Shown: piece by piece, positions 47,767 through 56,734 of the stretch
Layout of the letters: each line of letters starts with the position of its first letter
Position numbering within the stretch: the stretch's first letter is position 1
Source of the DNA: Pseudomonadota bacterium
Lineage (GTDB): Bacteria; Pseudomonadota; Gammaproteobacteria; Acidiferrobacterales; Acidiferrobacteraceae
Length of the DNA: 64,000 nucleotides
Assembly: GCA_021795715.1 (NCBI GenBank)
Contig: JAJYPD010000001.1
Span: 62,001-126,000, forward strand
Reading direction: 5' to 3'
Position numbers and translations under genes: made by a program
The notes under the pieces: model-generated
The model's input: only the letters and a program-made list of their open reading frames with translations
What the model was told of the DNA's origin: nothing
Databases searched by the model: none

Positions 47767-49086
47767 TCAGGTCGCCGTCGTGGTGGTGGCGGCGGCGGCC
47801 TGGATGCGGGAGAGCGGGAAGACACAGGTAAAGGTGCTGCCCGAGCCGATGGTGCTGTCGATGACCAGGCGCGCGTCATGACGCGCAAGCACCTGCCGGA
47901 CGATGGATAGACCAAGACCCGTGCCGCCGGTTGCGCGCGAACGGCCGCTGTCGACGCGGTAGAAGCGCTCCGTGAGATAGGGGATATGGTGCGCTGCGAT
48001 CCCTTCGCCGTAGTCCTGAACGGAGAAGCGTCCGCCGTCACCGGCCAAAGACCAGCGGATGATGATCCGGCCCTCCGCCGGCGTATGGCGCAGGGCATTA
48101 TGGACAAGGTTGGTGAAGGCGCTGCGCAGTTCTTCGCGGTTGCCGATCAGCAGGCCCGGTTCGGCTTCCACCTCGATGCGATGGTGGCGCTCGCCCGACA
48201 AGGCGACAGCCAGATCGCGCAGACCCTGGCTCATGGCGCGCACATCCACGAGCTCGTCGTGGCGGCGCGCCGGCGTGGTTTCGAGGCGCGCCAGGGCGAG
48301 CAGGTCGTCGATCAGGCGCTGCATGCGCTCGGCCTGCTCCTGCATGAGGGCGAGATTGCCCTGCACATCGTCCATGGTCACGCCTTTGTCCTGCAGCGTC
48401 TCGAGGAAGCCGCGCAGCACGGTCAGCGGCGTGCGCAATTCGTGCGACACGTCGGCCACGAAGTGGCTGCGCATCTGCTCGAGGCGGATCAGATGGGTGA
48501 TGTCGCGGCCGATCACGAGCTTTTGGCTTGCGCCAAACGGAATGATCTGCACCTCGACGACATACCCCCCGGCGAGATCCTTCAGGATCAGCGGTTCATG
48601 GTAGTCGCCGCTGTCCAGGTAGGCGGAAAGGGCCGGGTGGCGGACCAGATGGACGAGGCGCATGCCGACGTCGCGGCGGACATCGAGGCCGAGAAGCCGG
48701 GCCGCCTGCGTGTTGCTCCACTCGATCAGGTCGTACTGCGACAGCACGACCATGGCGTCGGGCATCGCTCCGGCGGCCGCCTGCAGGCGGGCAAAGAGGC
48801 CGCTGATCAGATCCTTGTGGCGGGCATTGGCGCGGTCCGCGCGATGGACCTCGCGGACCACCTCGTCCCACAAGCCGCCGAGCTCCGGAATGGGTTGTGC
48901 CGGACGCGCCAGCCACCGATGGAGGCGGCGCAGCCGGTTCCACTGCAAGACGAGGAGCAGACCGAAGGCGACAGCAACCCCGAACCAGGCCCGCCCGAAC
49001 AGGGCGCCGGCCGCGAAACCGCCGGCACCGGCTGCCAGGATCCCCCACAATTGGCGCCGGGCCGCGGCGGTGGCGCTAGGCGTCAC
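47767..49086 (-). CDS. phoR: Phosphate regulon sensor histidine kinase PhoR
   Basis: Membrane-associated kinase that phosphorylates PhoB when phosphate is low. From the GTG at 49086 it has 439 residues, near the 431 of E. coli PhoR; it overlaps phoB by 11 bases. An ATG at 49134 or 49140 would add a segment overlapping phoB further. Two hydrophobic segments ([18 protein letters not shown] and [13 protein letters not shown]) lack a large periplasmic loop, as in E. coli. A PAS domain ([19 protein letters not shown]) precedes [15 protein letters not shown] (phospho-His), [10 protein letters not shown] and [13 protein letters not shown]. Confidence 0.93.
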   Translation of the reverse strand: MTPSATAAARRQLWGILAAGAGGFAAGALFGRAWFGVAVAFGLLLVLQWNRLRRLHRWLARPAQPIPELGGLWDEVVREVHRADRANARHKDLISGLFARLQAAAGAMPDAMVVLSQYDLIEWSNTQAARLLGLDVRRDVGMRLVHLVRHPALSAYLDSGDYHEPLILKDLAGGYVVEVQIIPFGASQKLVIGRDITHLIRLEQMRSHFVADVSHELRTPLTVLRGFLETLQDKGVTMDDVQGNLALMQEQAERMQRLIDDLLALARLETTPARRHDELVDVRAMSQGLRDLAVALSGERHHRIEVEAEPGLLIGNREELRSAFTNLVHNALRHTPAEGRIIIRWSLAGDGGRFSVQDYGEGIAAHHIPYLTERFYRVDSGRSRATGGTGLGLSIVRQVLARHDARLVIDSTIGSGSTFTCVFPLSRIQAAAATTTTAT

Positions 49087-49765
49087 CGGAGAATCGGTAG
49101 CCCACGCCACGCACCGTTTGAATAAACCGGTCATAACCACTGACGGTCAAGGCCTTGCGCAGACGGCGGATATGGACATCCACGGTCCGCTCATCGATGT
49201 ATGCATTGTTCCCCCACACGGCATCCAGTACACGCTCGCGGCTGTGGACGCGCTCCGGATGGGTCATGAAAAAGTGGAGCAGCCGAAACTCGGTGGGCCC
49301 CAGGCTCAGGCGCTCGTCGTTGGCGAGCACCTTGTGCGTCGAGGGATCGAGCACCAGGCCCTCGGCGACGACGACCTCGTCTACCGCCATCGGCGCCATC
49401 CGGCGCAGGACCGCCCGCACGCGCGCGACCAGTTCGCGGGGCGAAAACGGCTTGGTGATGAAATCGTCAGCGCCTGTGTTCAGGGCGCGCACCTTGTCTT
49501 CCTCGTCGACCCGGGCGGTCAGCATGATGATGGGGATATTCTGCGTCAAGCGCTCGCGCCGCAGGCGGCGGGCATAATCCACGCCGCTTAAGCCTGGCAG
49601 CATCCAGTCGAGCAGGATCAGCTCCGGCGGATCGGCCGTCACGAGCGCCTGCGCCTCGATGGCATCTCCGGCCTCGGCGCAGTTATAATCCGCCTGTTTG
49701 AGCGCGAACCGCACCATGGCGCGGATCGCCGGCTCATCATCGACAACAAGGATTTTTCCAGGCAT
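49076..49765 (-). CDS. phoB: Phosphate regulon response regulator PhoB
   Basis: OmpR-family transcription activator. The 229 residues equal the length of E. coli PhoB. The receiver has VVDDEP, phospho-acceptor Asp53 in [11 protein letters not shown], and a KPF lysine; the winged-helix domain has [31 protein letters not shown] and [14 protein letters not shown]. The ATG at 49765 follows ggggagg. A Pho box upstream suggests autoregulation. Confidence 0.97.
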   Translation of the reverse strand: MPGKILVVDDEPAIRAMVRFALKQADYNCAEAGDAIEAQALVTADPPELILLDWMLPGLSGVDYARRLRRERLTQNIPIIMLTARVDEEDKVRALNTGADDFITKPFSPRELVARVRAVLRRMAPMAVDEVVVAEGLVLDPSTHKVLANDERLSLGPTEFRLLHFFMTHPERVHSRERVLDAVWGNNAYIDERTVDVHIRRLRKALTVSGYDRFIQTVRGVGYRFSGDA

Positions 49766-49802
49766 TATTGTCCTCCCCTGCTGCCCATTCAACACAAACA
49801 GT

Positions 49803-49820
49803 ATGACGATTTTGTGACGG
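49803..49820 (-). promoter_or_regulatory. Pho box upstream of phoB
   Basis: On the minus strand CCGTCAC-AAAA-TCGTCAT gives two 7-base half-sites around an AT spacer of four bases, close to the CTGTCAT-N4-CTGTCAT consensus. A possible -10 TTGAAT lies 10 bases downstream, as expected when PhoB replaces a -35 element. Confidence 0.75.
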
Positions 49821-49845
49821 GCGCAACGAGGGCGGAGAACGGCCC

Positions 49846-50208
49846 ATGCGTAAGAATACCCTACGACCAACCGACATCAAGCTGCACCAGAAGTCCCGGA
49901 TCCTCGAGGTCGTTTTCGAGGATGGCGGTCATTTCCGGCTGCCCGCCGAATTCCTGCGGGTCTATTCCCCGTCTGCCGAAGTGCGCGGGCACGGACCGGG
50001 CCAGGAGGTCCTGCAGACCGGCAAGGAGAACGTCAATATCGTCGGCATCGAGCCCGTAGGCACCTATGCCGTCGTGCTGCGCTTTGACGACGGCCACGAC
50101 ACGGGGATTTATTCCTGGGATTTGCTTTATAATCTGGGGATACACCAGACAGAACTCTGGAATGAATACCTGGGCCGCCTAGAACAGGCCGGTCACAAAC
50201 GAGCATAA
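49846..50208 (+). CDS. DUF971 protein upstream of ubiE
   Basis: 120-residue protein with the DUF971 fold also found at the N terminus of gamma-butyrobetaine hydroxylases: [67 protein letters not shown]. Biochemical role unknown. It is divergent from phoB and followed seven bases later by ubiE, an arrangement I recall as common in beta- and gammaproteobacteria; a function around ubiquinone synthesis is possible but unproven. Confidence 0.85.
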   Translation: MRKNTLRPTDIKLHQKSRILEVVFEDGGHFRLPAEFLRVYSPSAEVRGHGPGQEVLQTGKENVNIVGIEPVGTYAVVLRFDDGHDTGIYSWDLLYNLGIHQTELWNEYLGRLEQAGHKRA

Positions 50209-50215
50209 AAACACC

Positions 50216-50977
50216 ATGACCGACACGGCCTCCGACCCCGCACTCACCCATTTCGGCTACAAGGACGTCGACCCGGCCACCAAGACACGGCTCGTGGAAG
50301 GGGTGTTCCGCTCGGTCGCCGGCCGTTATGACTTGATGAACGACCTGATGTCCGGCGGGCTGCATCGGGCCTGGAAACGCTTCACGATGAGCATCGCCAC
50401 GCCCCATCCGGGCGAACAGGTGCTCGATTTGGCCGGCGGAACCGGCGATCTGTCCTATCTGCTGAGCCGCCGCGTGGGCCCGACCGGGCAGGTCGTGCTG
50501 AGCGACATCAACGGATCGATGCTCGCAGTCGGACGCGACCGCCTGTTGAACCGCGGCGTATGCGGCAACCTCGTCATCACCCAGGCCAACGCCGAATGCC
50601 TGCCCTTCCCCGACAACTCGTTCGATCTCGTGACCATCGGCTTTGGCCTGCGCAACGTCACCTTCAAGGAGCGTGCGCTGGAGGCCATGTTCCGCGTCCT
50701 GCGCCCGGGTGGAAGGCTCGTCATCCTCGAATTCTCCAAACCGCGGTCGGCAGTCCTGCAGCGCGCCTACGACCTGTATTCGTTCCGGATCGTGCCGCAG
50801 ATCGGACGGCTCGTCACGGGCGACGAAGGCAGCTACCAGTATCTGGTCGAATCCATCCGGCGCCACCCTGACCAGGAGACCCTGAAGGCCATGATGGCGG
50901 CGGCGGGTTTTTGCCGCATCGACTACTGGAACCTGACCGACGGTATCGTGGCCGTACACAGGGGCTACAAGTTTTAA
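50216..50977 (+). CDS. ubiE: Ubiquinone/menaquinone C-methyltransferase
   Basis: SAM-dependent methylation of the quinone ring. The 253 residues contain the UbiE signatures [21 protein letters not shown] motif [54 protein letters not shown] and [14 protein letters not shown]. First biosynthetic gene of a ubiE-RDD-ubiJ-ubiB run with one-to-four-base overlaps. Confidence 0.96.
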   Translation: MTDTASDPALTHFGYKDVDPATKTRLVEGVFRSVAGRYDLMNDLMSGGLHRAWKRFTMSIATPHPGEQVLDLAGGTGDLSYLLSRRVGPTGQVVLSDINGSMLAVGRDRLLNRGVCGNLVITQANAECLPFPDNSFDLVTIGFGLRNVTFKERALEAMFRVLRPGGRLVILEFSKPRSAVLQRAYDLYSFRIVPQIGRLVTGDEGSYQYLVESIRRHPDQETLKAMMAAAGFCRIDYWNLTDGIVAVHRGYKF

Positions 50978-51486
50978 TGGCGCAAGCCGCCACATCACGG
51001 CCGGCGGGGGGCGAGCGCCCCGTGCGCTACGCCGGCTTCTGGCGGCGGCTTTGCGCCGACATCGTCGACAACCTCATCCTCTTGCCGCTGGCGTCCGTGC
51101 CCATGCCTTTGCTGACTGAGCCCCCGCACCGCGCCAGTACGCTCGCCCGGGAGCTGGCGCAGAACCTCGCCGCCCATGCCGGCCAGCAGCTGCTCATGCT
51201 GCTGGTTGGCGTCGCCTACTCGGTGTTCTTCTGGGTGCGTTACCTGGGCACACCAGGCAAACTCCTGTTCCGCTGCCGGGTGGTAGACGCGCAGACGCAT
51301 GCGGCCCTTTCGGTCTCGCAGTCACTCCTGCGCAATCTGGGGTACATTGTCTCTGCGTTGCCGTGCATGCTGGGCTTTCTGTGGATTGCGTGGGATCCCC
51401 GCAAACAGGGATTTCATGACAAGATCGCAGGCACGGTGGTTCTCTATGCGCCGCCCGCGGCATCCACCCGACAGAGGGTTTTGTGA
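50977..51486 (+). CDS. RDD-family membrane protein
   Basis: 169-residue integral membrane protein with the RDD pattern in YAGFWRRLCADIVDNLILLPLA (Arg, then two Asp in the first helix), a second helix QQLLMLLVGVAYSVFFWV and the third around ILGTPGKLL-type GTPGKLLFRCRVVDAQ and LGYIVSALPCMLGFLWIAWDPRKQGFHDKIAGT. Function of the family is mostly unknown; transport is suspected for some members. The start shares one base with the ubiE stop (TAATG). The stop overlaps ubiJ (GTGA). Confidence 0.85.
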   Translation: MAQAATSRPAGGERPVRYAGFWRRLCADIVDNLILLPLASVPMPLLTEPPHRASTLARELAQNLAAHAGQQLLMLLVGVAYSVFFWVRYLGTPGKLLFRCRVVDAQTHAALSVSQSLLRNLGYIVSALPCMLGFLWIAWDPRKQGFHDKIAGTVVLYAPPAASTRQRVL

Positions 51487-52079
51487 GTCTCATTCTGCGC
51501 ACACTCGAACACGGCCTGAACTGGCCCTTTCAATTCCATCCGGCGGGCCGTGACGCACTGGCTGCGGTCGAAGGCCGCACCATGCAGGTCGTGCTGACGG
51601 CGCCGGCGCTCGCCTTCGATCTCGTCTTTGAGCTCGGCCGGATCAGCGTGCGCGCGCCCGCATCGGTGTGCGACGTCAAGCTCACCGGAACTGCGGGCGC
51701 ATTTCTCGGGCTCTTGCGCGCAGATCAGCAGAACCTGCAGTCGGCCGCGCAAGGCCTTCGCATCGAAGGGGACATCGACTGCGCGCTCGCCATCCGCAAG
51801 GCTCTGGCTGCGGCGCGGCTCGATGGGGAAGAGGTGCTGGCACGCGTCCTCGGCGACATACCCGGTCATTGGCTGGCTGTCGGTCTCACGCGGCTGGCGA
51901 CGGGATTGCGGCAGGCGGGGCTTCGGCTGGCCCGCAACGGCGCCGAATATCTCCAGGAGGAACGGGGGGTGCTGGCGCGCGCCGACGACGTGGAGGGCTT
52001 TCTGGGAGCCGTAGACAGCTTGCGCCACGACGTCGAGCGGCTCGCCAAGCGGATTGAGCGGCTGGGTGCGCGCGCATGA
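51483..52079 (+). CDS. ubiJ: Ubiquinone biosynthesis accessory factor UbiJ
   Basis: 198-residue protein with an N-terminal SCP2-like lipid-binding domain (VEGRTMQVVLTAPALAFDLVFELGRISV, CDVKLTGTAGAFLGLL, GLRIEGDIDCALAIRKALAAA) and a C-terminal helix (VDSLRHDVERLAKRIERL). In E. coli UbiJ scaffolds the cytosolic Ubi complex and binds its lipid intermediates. Start GTG overlaps the preceding stop; the stop overlaps ubiB (ATGA). Position between ubiE and ubiB is the canonical one. Confidence 0.88.
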   Translation: MSLILRTLEHGLNWPFQFHPAGRDALAAVEGRTMQVVLTAPALAFDLVFELGRISVRAPASVCDVKLTGTAGAFLGLLRADQQNLQSAAQGLRIEGDIDCALAIRKALAAARLDGEEVLARVLGDIPGHWLAVGLTRLATGLRQAGLRLARNGAEYLQEERGVLARADDVEGFLGAVDSLRHDVERLAKRIERLGARA

Positions 52080-53743
52080 TGTCGGCCTATGGTCGCTTCG
52101 TCCGGCTGCTGACCATCACGCGCGTATTCATCCGCCACGATCTGGATGAGTTCGTCACGACGCTGCATCTTTTCCGTTTCTACCGCATCGCGTTCCGGCT
52201 GCTGCCGTGGCGCTGGCGGCGGCGGAAACTCGCCCCGCGCGGCGAGCGGCTGCGGTTGGCACTGGAAGCGCTGGGGCCGATCTTCATCAAGTTCGGACAG
52301 ATGCTGTCGACACGGCCCGATCTGATACCCGAAGACATACTGGTCGAGCTGAACAAGCTGCAGGACCGGGTGCCGCCGTTTTCCGCCGACAAGGTCGTCG
52401 CGCGCCTCGAGGAGGCCTATCGGACGCCGCTTGCCAGCATGTTTCGTGAATTCGACACGACGCCGATTGCCTCCGCATCGGTTGCACAGGTCCATTTTGC
52501 GGTTCTCCACGACGGCACCGAAGTGGCGGTCAAGGTCCTGCGCCCGGGCATTGACGTCGTCCTCGAGCGCGATCTCGGGCTGCTGCGCATCCTCGCGCAG
52601 CTCGCCGTGCGCTACTGGTCGGATGCGCGGCGCCTGCGGCCGCTCGATGTCGTCAACGAGTACGACAAGGTCATCCACGACGAGATGGACCTAAACCACG
52701 AAGCCGCCAACGCCAGCCAGATCCGGATCAATTTTGCCGGCTCCGATCTGCTTTACGTGCCGAAGGTCTACTGGGATTACACGCGCAAGACGGTCATGGT
52801 GATGGAGCGCATCAGCGGCATACCCATCTCCCATGTCGAGGCGCTGCGGGCGCATGGCATCGACCTGCGGCGGCTCGCCCACAACGGGGTGGAGATCTTC
52901 TTCACCCAGGCCTTCCGGCACGGCTTCTTCCACGCCGACATGCATCCCGGCAACATCTTCGTGTCGGCGCAAGGGCAGTACCGGGCGGTCGACTTCGGCA
53001 TCGTCGGCACGCTCGGCGCCGAAGACAAGTATTATCTCGCCCAGAACATCCTGGGCTTCCTGAACCGCGACTACCATGCGATTGCCGAGGCCCACGTACG
53101 CGCGGGGTGGGTGCCGCACGACACCCGCGTCGACGAACTGGAAGGCGCCATCCGGACCGTGTGCGAGCCGATCTTCGCCCGCCCCATCAAGGACATTTCG
53201 TTTGGCCGGCTGCTTTTGAACCTGTTCCAGACGGCGCGCCGCTTCCATATGGAGGTTCAACCGCAACTGGTTTTGCTGCAAAAGACACTGTTTAACATCG
53301 AAGGGCTCGGGCGCCGCCTCTATCCCGACCTGGACCTCTGGGTGACGGCCAAGCCGTTCCTCGAACGCTGGATGCGGGAGCAGCTCGGGCCCCAGGCGCT
53401 GTGGGCAATCGCCCGGCGCGAATATCCGACATGGGTAAAGATTTTGCCGGACATGCCGCGCTACCTGCATGCCGTGTTGAAGCAGGCGCAAGACGGCAAT
53501 CTGCATGTCGTCGGTCGGTCTTCGGAGATCGAGAACCTGGCCCAGGACATGCGCCGGCGGCATCGGCGGATCATGGTGGGATTGCTGGGCGGCCTGCTCG
53601 CGACCACGGCGATCGTGTTTCTCGGCATGGAGCATCCCGCCGCGACAATGCGTCACCTGGACCTGATCGAACTCCTCCTGGGGATACCGGGTGTGGCGCT
53701 GGTCGGCTGGTCACTGATCGATCTGATACGGCACGACGCCTGA
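52076..53743 (+). CDS. ubiB: Ubiquinone biosynthesis ATPase/kinase-like protein UbiB
   Basis: ABC1/ADCK-type atypical kinase fold needed for ubiquinone synthesis. The 555 residues include the KxGQ motif IFIKFGQMLSTRPDLIP, the A-rich loop IASASVAQVHFA, VAVKVLRPGID, FFHADMHPGNIFV (catalytic loop) and AVDFGIVGTLG (DFG-like). Two C-terminal membrane helices (VGLLGGLLATTAIVFLG and LLLGIPGVALVGWSLID). Coupled to ubiJ by a four-base overlap. Confidence 0.96.
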   Translation: MMSAYGRFVRLLTITRVFIRHDLDEFVTTLHLFRFYRIAFRLLPWRWRRRKLAPRGERLRLALEALGPIFIKFGQMLSTRPDLIPEDILVELNKLQDRVPPFSADKVVARLEEAYRTPLASMFREFDTTPIASASVAQVHFAVLHDGTEVAVKVLRPGIDVVLERDLGLLRILAQLAVRYWSDARRLRPLDVVNEYDKVIHDEMDLNHEAANASQIRINFAGSDLLYVPKVYWDYTRKTVMVMERISGIPISHVEALRAHGIDLRRLAHNGVEIFFTQAFRHGFFHADMHPGNIFVSAQGQYRAVDFGIVGTLGAEDKYYLAQNILGFLNRDYHAIAEAHVRAGWVPHDTRVDELEGAIRTVCEPIFARPIKDISFGRLLLNLFQTARRFHMEVQPQLVLLQKTLFNIEGLGRRLYPDLDLWVTAKPFLERWMREQLGPQALWAIARREYPTWVKILPDMPRYLHAVLKQAQDGNLHVVGRSSEIENLAQDMRRRHRRIMVGLLGGLLATTAIVFLGMEHPAATMRHLDLIELLLGIPGVALVGWSLIDLIRHDA

Positions 53744-53746
53744 GCT

Positions 53747-54220
53747 TCAGCCCCAGTCGAGCCGCTTGGTGAAATTGACGACGCTCGAACGCTCTTCGTA
53801 ACCGAGGGCCGGATAGAAGCCGCGCTTGTAGGATTCCCGCTCGCGGCTGTTCAATACGCTGATACGGAAGCACTTGCGCTCCACCGCCTCGCGCTCGATC
53901 GCGGCCATGAGCGCCGACCCCACGCCGCGGCCGCGCGCCGCCTCGATCACGAACACTTCGCTGATCAGGAGCTCCCGGCCGGCAAACAGCAGGTGGGTGA
54001 CGATCTCACCGTGCACATACGCCACCACCGCGCGGTCGTGCTCGGCGACGAGAAGCAAGGCGCTCTCCTCCGTGATGAGCGCGGCGAGCCGCTGAGCCAA
54101 GGTGCTGCCGTCGGCCTTGAAGGCGGGATTCCAGCCGAGCTCGCGGTGCAGCTGCATGACCCCCGGCAGATCGCTGCGCTGTAAAGGGCGGATGGTGACT
54201 TTCAAGCGATCCTTCGCCAT
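53747..54220 (-). CDS. GNAT-family N-acetyltransferase
   Basis: 157 residues with the GNAT fold: VTIRPLQRSDLPGVMQLHRELGW (N-terminal strand and helix), VYVIEAARGRGVGSALMAAIE-type motif A (RGRGVGSAL binds acetyl-CoA) and FRISVLNSRERESYKRGFYPALGYEERS at the C terminus. The acceptor substrate is unknown. It begins three bases after the ctpA stop, at the end of the gpmI-envC-ctpA run, and is convergent with ubiB. Confidence 0.88.
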   Translation of the reverse strand: MAKDRLKVTIRPLQRSDLPGVMQLHRELGWNPAFKADGSTLAQRLAALITEESALLLVAEHDRAVVAYVHGEIVTHLLFAGRELLISEVFVIEAARGRGVGSALMAAIEREAVERKCFRISVLNSRERESYKRGFYPALGYEERSSVVNFTKRLDWG

Positions 54221-54223
54221 GGC

Positions 54224-55561
54224 TTAGCTCCCGAACTTGTGAAAGACCGCGATGCCCTGCAAAAGATCAAACGCCTCGCGCAGCTGGTAGTCGCTGTCGA
54301 TCAGACGCCGCGAGCCGGGCGGAATGGGTGCGTTTACGGCCGCCTTCGGCGGATTGCTGTTGTTGAGATGTCCAGGCAGGTTGGTTTCGCGCAAGAACGG
54401 CTTCTGATGATCCACGGTGATTTGCGCCTGATGGACGACGATGTTCGGGGTGATGCCGAGGTCCTGGATGGAATGGCCATTGGGCGTGAAATACCGCGCC
54501 GTGGTCAGACGCAGGGCGTCCCCATCGCCGATCGGCATGATGGTCTGGACCGACCCCTTGCCAAAGGTCCTCGTGCCCATGATGAGCGCGCGATGGTTGT
54601 CTTGCAGGGCGCCGGCGACGATCTCGGCAGCCGATGCCGATCCGCCATTGACCAGCACGACCATGGGCGCACCGTGCAGCAGATCCGGCCCATGCGCCCG
54701 GAATACCATGTCGGCGCCCTGCGCACGGCCGCGCGTACTGACGACCACACCGGAATTCAGAAAGTCATCGCAGACCGACACGGCGGCGTTCAGCACGCCG
54801 CCTGGGTTGTCGCGCAGATCCAGGACCACGCCCTTGAGCGGCCCATGATTTTGCGCCATCAGCGACTTCAGGGCGCGCGTGACACCCTGGCCGGTGTGCG
54901 ACTGGAATTCCGAGATGCGCACATAGCCATAGCCGCGGCCGAGAAGGCGGCTGCTCACGCTGTGGACCTTGATGATGTGCCGGTGCAGGATGAATTGCAG
55001 GGGGTGATTGACGCCCTTGCGGATGACGGTCAGATCCACCGCCGAACCCGGCTGGCCGCGCAGAAGATGCACCGACTTGCGCAGCGACAGGCCCTGAATG
55101 AAGGTCTTGTTGATGCGGACGATCAGATCGCCCGGCCGCAGGCCGTGGCGCGCCGCCGGCGTGTCCGACAGCGGCGTCACGACGCGCAAAAAGCCATGGG
55201 ACTCCGTCACCTCGAGACCGATACCGCCGAACTTGCCGGTGGTGTCGACCCTCAGATGGGCGTATTGACGGGCATCGAGGTATTGGGAATGCGGGTCGAG
55301 ATTGTCGACCATGCCGCGGATGGCATCGTCAATGAGCTTGTGACTGCTGACCGGCGTGACATAGTCGGATTTGACGATGTTGTAGACCTCGGCAAAGGTG
55401 CGCAGCCCTTTCAGGGGCAACGCCGAAAGGCCGTTGGCGTTGGCCGGTTGCGGCGGTGTCGGCTGCGCGTCCACGGCGTGTTCGACCGTAAGCCCCGCAC
55501 CCAGGAACACACCGGTCAACAAGATGCCAACGTAGCGCAGGATGATTCGTTTCTTACCCAT
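54224..55561 (-). CDS. ctpA: Carboxy-terminal processing protease (S41)
   Basis: Periplasmic serine protease of 445 residues. An N-terminal signal/anchor (ILRYVGILLTGVFLGAGLTV) is followed by LKTFAEVYNIVKSDYV-like helical region, a PDZ domain (GIGLEVTESHGFLRVVTPLSDTPAARHGLRPGDLIVRIN) and the protease domain with LDLRDNPGG, catalytic Ser in NGGSASAAEIVAGAL and Lys in FGKGSVQTIMPIG. In some proteobacteria such proteases control peptidoglycan hydrolases, which agrees with the adjacent envC-like gene 18 bases upstream. Confidence 0.94.
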   Translation of the reverse strand: MGKKRIILRYVGILLTGVFLGAGLTVEHAVDAQPTPPQPANANGLSALPLKGLRTFAEVYNIVKSDYVTPVSSHKLIDDAIRGMVDNLDPHSQYLDARQYAHLRVDTTGKFGGIGLEVTESHGFLRVVTPLSDTPAARHGLRPGDLIVRINKTFIQGLSLRKSVHLLRGQPGSAVDLTVIRKGVNHPLQFILHRHIIKVHSVSSRLLGRGYGYVRISEFQSHTGQGVTRALKSLMAQNHGPLKGVVLDLRDNPGGVLNAAVSVCDDFLNSGVVVSTRGRAQGADMVFRAHGPDLLHGAPMVVLVNGGSASAAEIVAGALQDNHRALIMGTRTFGKGSVQTIMPIGDGDALRLTTARYFTPNGHSIQDLGITPNIVVHQAQITVDHQKPFLRETNLPGHLNNSNPPKAAVNAPIPPGSRRLIDSDYQLREAFDLLQGIAVFHKFGS

Positions 55562-55579
55562 CTGTCCTCACATCGCCCC

Positions 55580-56731
55580 TTAGCGGGCAAGCCATGTCAG
55601 CGGATTCACCGGCCGACCGTCATGGCTGATATCGAAATAGAGACCGGCACGGCCAAAGCCGCCGCTGTTGCCGACCGTCGCGATCGGCTGTCCCCCGTGC
55701 ACGTAGTCACCCACCCGCCCCAGCAGACTCTGGCAATGGCCGTACAAGGTCATGTAGCCGTCGCCGTTTTGAAGTATCAACAACAAACCGTAACCGCGCA
55801 ACCAGTTCGCATAGACGACCCGCCCGGAAAAGACGGCATAGACCGTCTGTCCCGGACGGCCGGGCATGAACACGCCCGCCCAGCGCTGCAGGCCGCGCGG
55901 CCCCTGTTCGAGGCGGATGGCCCCATAGGTGGTGCGCAAAGGCAGCGGCAAACGGCCCCGGTAGGCGACGAAGGCGCCGTGCAGATTGGGAACGGGCGGC
56001 CGCAGGTGCGGCAGGCGCCGCAAGCCGGCCAGCAAGCGCTTGAGGCGGCGTGCCCGCGCCCGCATGGCCAAAAGTTGCGCATGGCCGCTGCGCACCCGGC
56101 CGTCGAGGCGGGCGAGAACGGCGCGCCGGCGGGTGAGCGCCTGCTCAAGACGCGCCTTCTGCCGCGTGAGATGGGCGGCAAGCCGCGCCAGCCTTTGCTG
56201 GGCCAGCGCGGTGGCGCGGGCCGCCTGTTGGGCTTGCGCGAGCACCCGCTCCACCGCGTGCACGACGCCCAGACGCGCCCGCACCACGAAGCGGTAGTAG
56301 GTGAGCAGGCGGTCGATCGTGGTGGGCTGTTCCTGGCTCAGGAAGATTTCGAGGCCGCCGGCGCGGCCGGTCATGTAGGCGGCGACGATCTGACGGCGCA
56401 AGGCGACACGCTGGCGCCCCAGGCGCGCCTGCAAGGCCGCCTGCCGGGCGCGCAGCCGCGCCAGACGCTCCTGGTCGCGGGCGGCGCGGGCCTTGAGGCC
56501 ACCAAGCCGGGCGCTTTCGTGCGCCACGGCGTCTTCGGCAAGGCGCAGCGCATTGATGGTGCGGTCGCGATGACGCAGCGTCCGGTCGAGACGCCTTTGC
56601 AAGACCGCCTCCTCATGTCTTAGGAGGGACAGCTCGCGCTGGACCGAGGCCTGGGCGGCGGGGGCGTGGGCCGCTGCGAGAAGGGCGCCGCAGAGCAGCA
56701 GATACAGCCCCGCTCTACCGGCAGCCCGCAT
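55580..56731 (-). CDS. EnvC-type murein hydrolase activator (M23/LytM domain)
   Basis: 383-residue secreted protein. A signal peptide (GLYLLLCGALLAAAHAPAAQA) precedes a long coiled coil rich in Arg, Ala and Leu (about residues 28-245), then a LytM domain (PLRTTYGAIRLEQG, VYAVFSGRVVYANWLRGYGLLLILQNGDGYMTLYGHCQSLL, YFDISHDGRPVNPLTWL). The metal site looks incomplete: where active M23 peptidases have HxH, it reads YGHCQ, and the first HxxxD site is absent (GLQRWAGV), as in EnvC activators. So it likely activates amidases at the division septum. It lies between gpmI and ctpA, a frequent arrangement. Confidence 0.88.
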   Translation of the reverse strand: MRAAGRAGLYLLLCGALLAAAHAPAAQASVQRELSLLRHEEAVLQRRLDRTLRHRDRTINALRLAEDAVAHESARLGGLKARAARDQERLARLRARQAALQARLGRQRVALRRQIVAAYMTGRAGGLEIFLSQEQPTTIDRLLTYYRFVVRARLGVVHAVERVLAQAQQAARATALAQQRLARLAAHLTRQKARLEQALTRRRAVLARLDGRVRSGHAQLLAMRARARRLKRLLAGLRRLPHLRPPVPNLHGAFVAYRGRLPLPLRTTYGAIRLEQGPRGLQRWAGVFMPGRPGQTVYAVFSGRVVYANWLRGYGLLLILQNGDGYMTLYGHCQSLLGRVGDYVHGGQPIATVGNSGGFGRAGLYFDISHDGRPVNPLTWLAR

Positions 56732-56734
56732 CGG

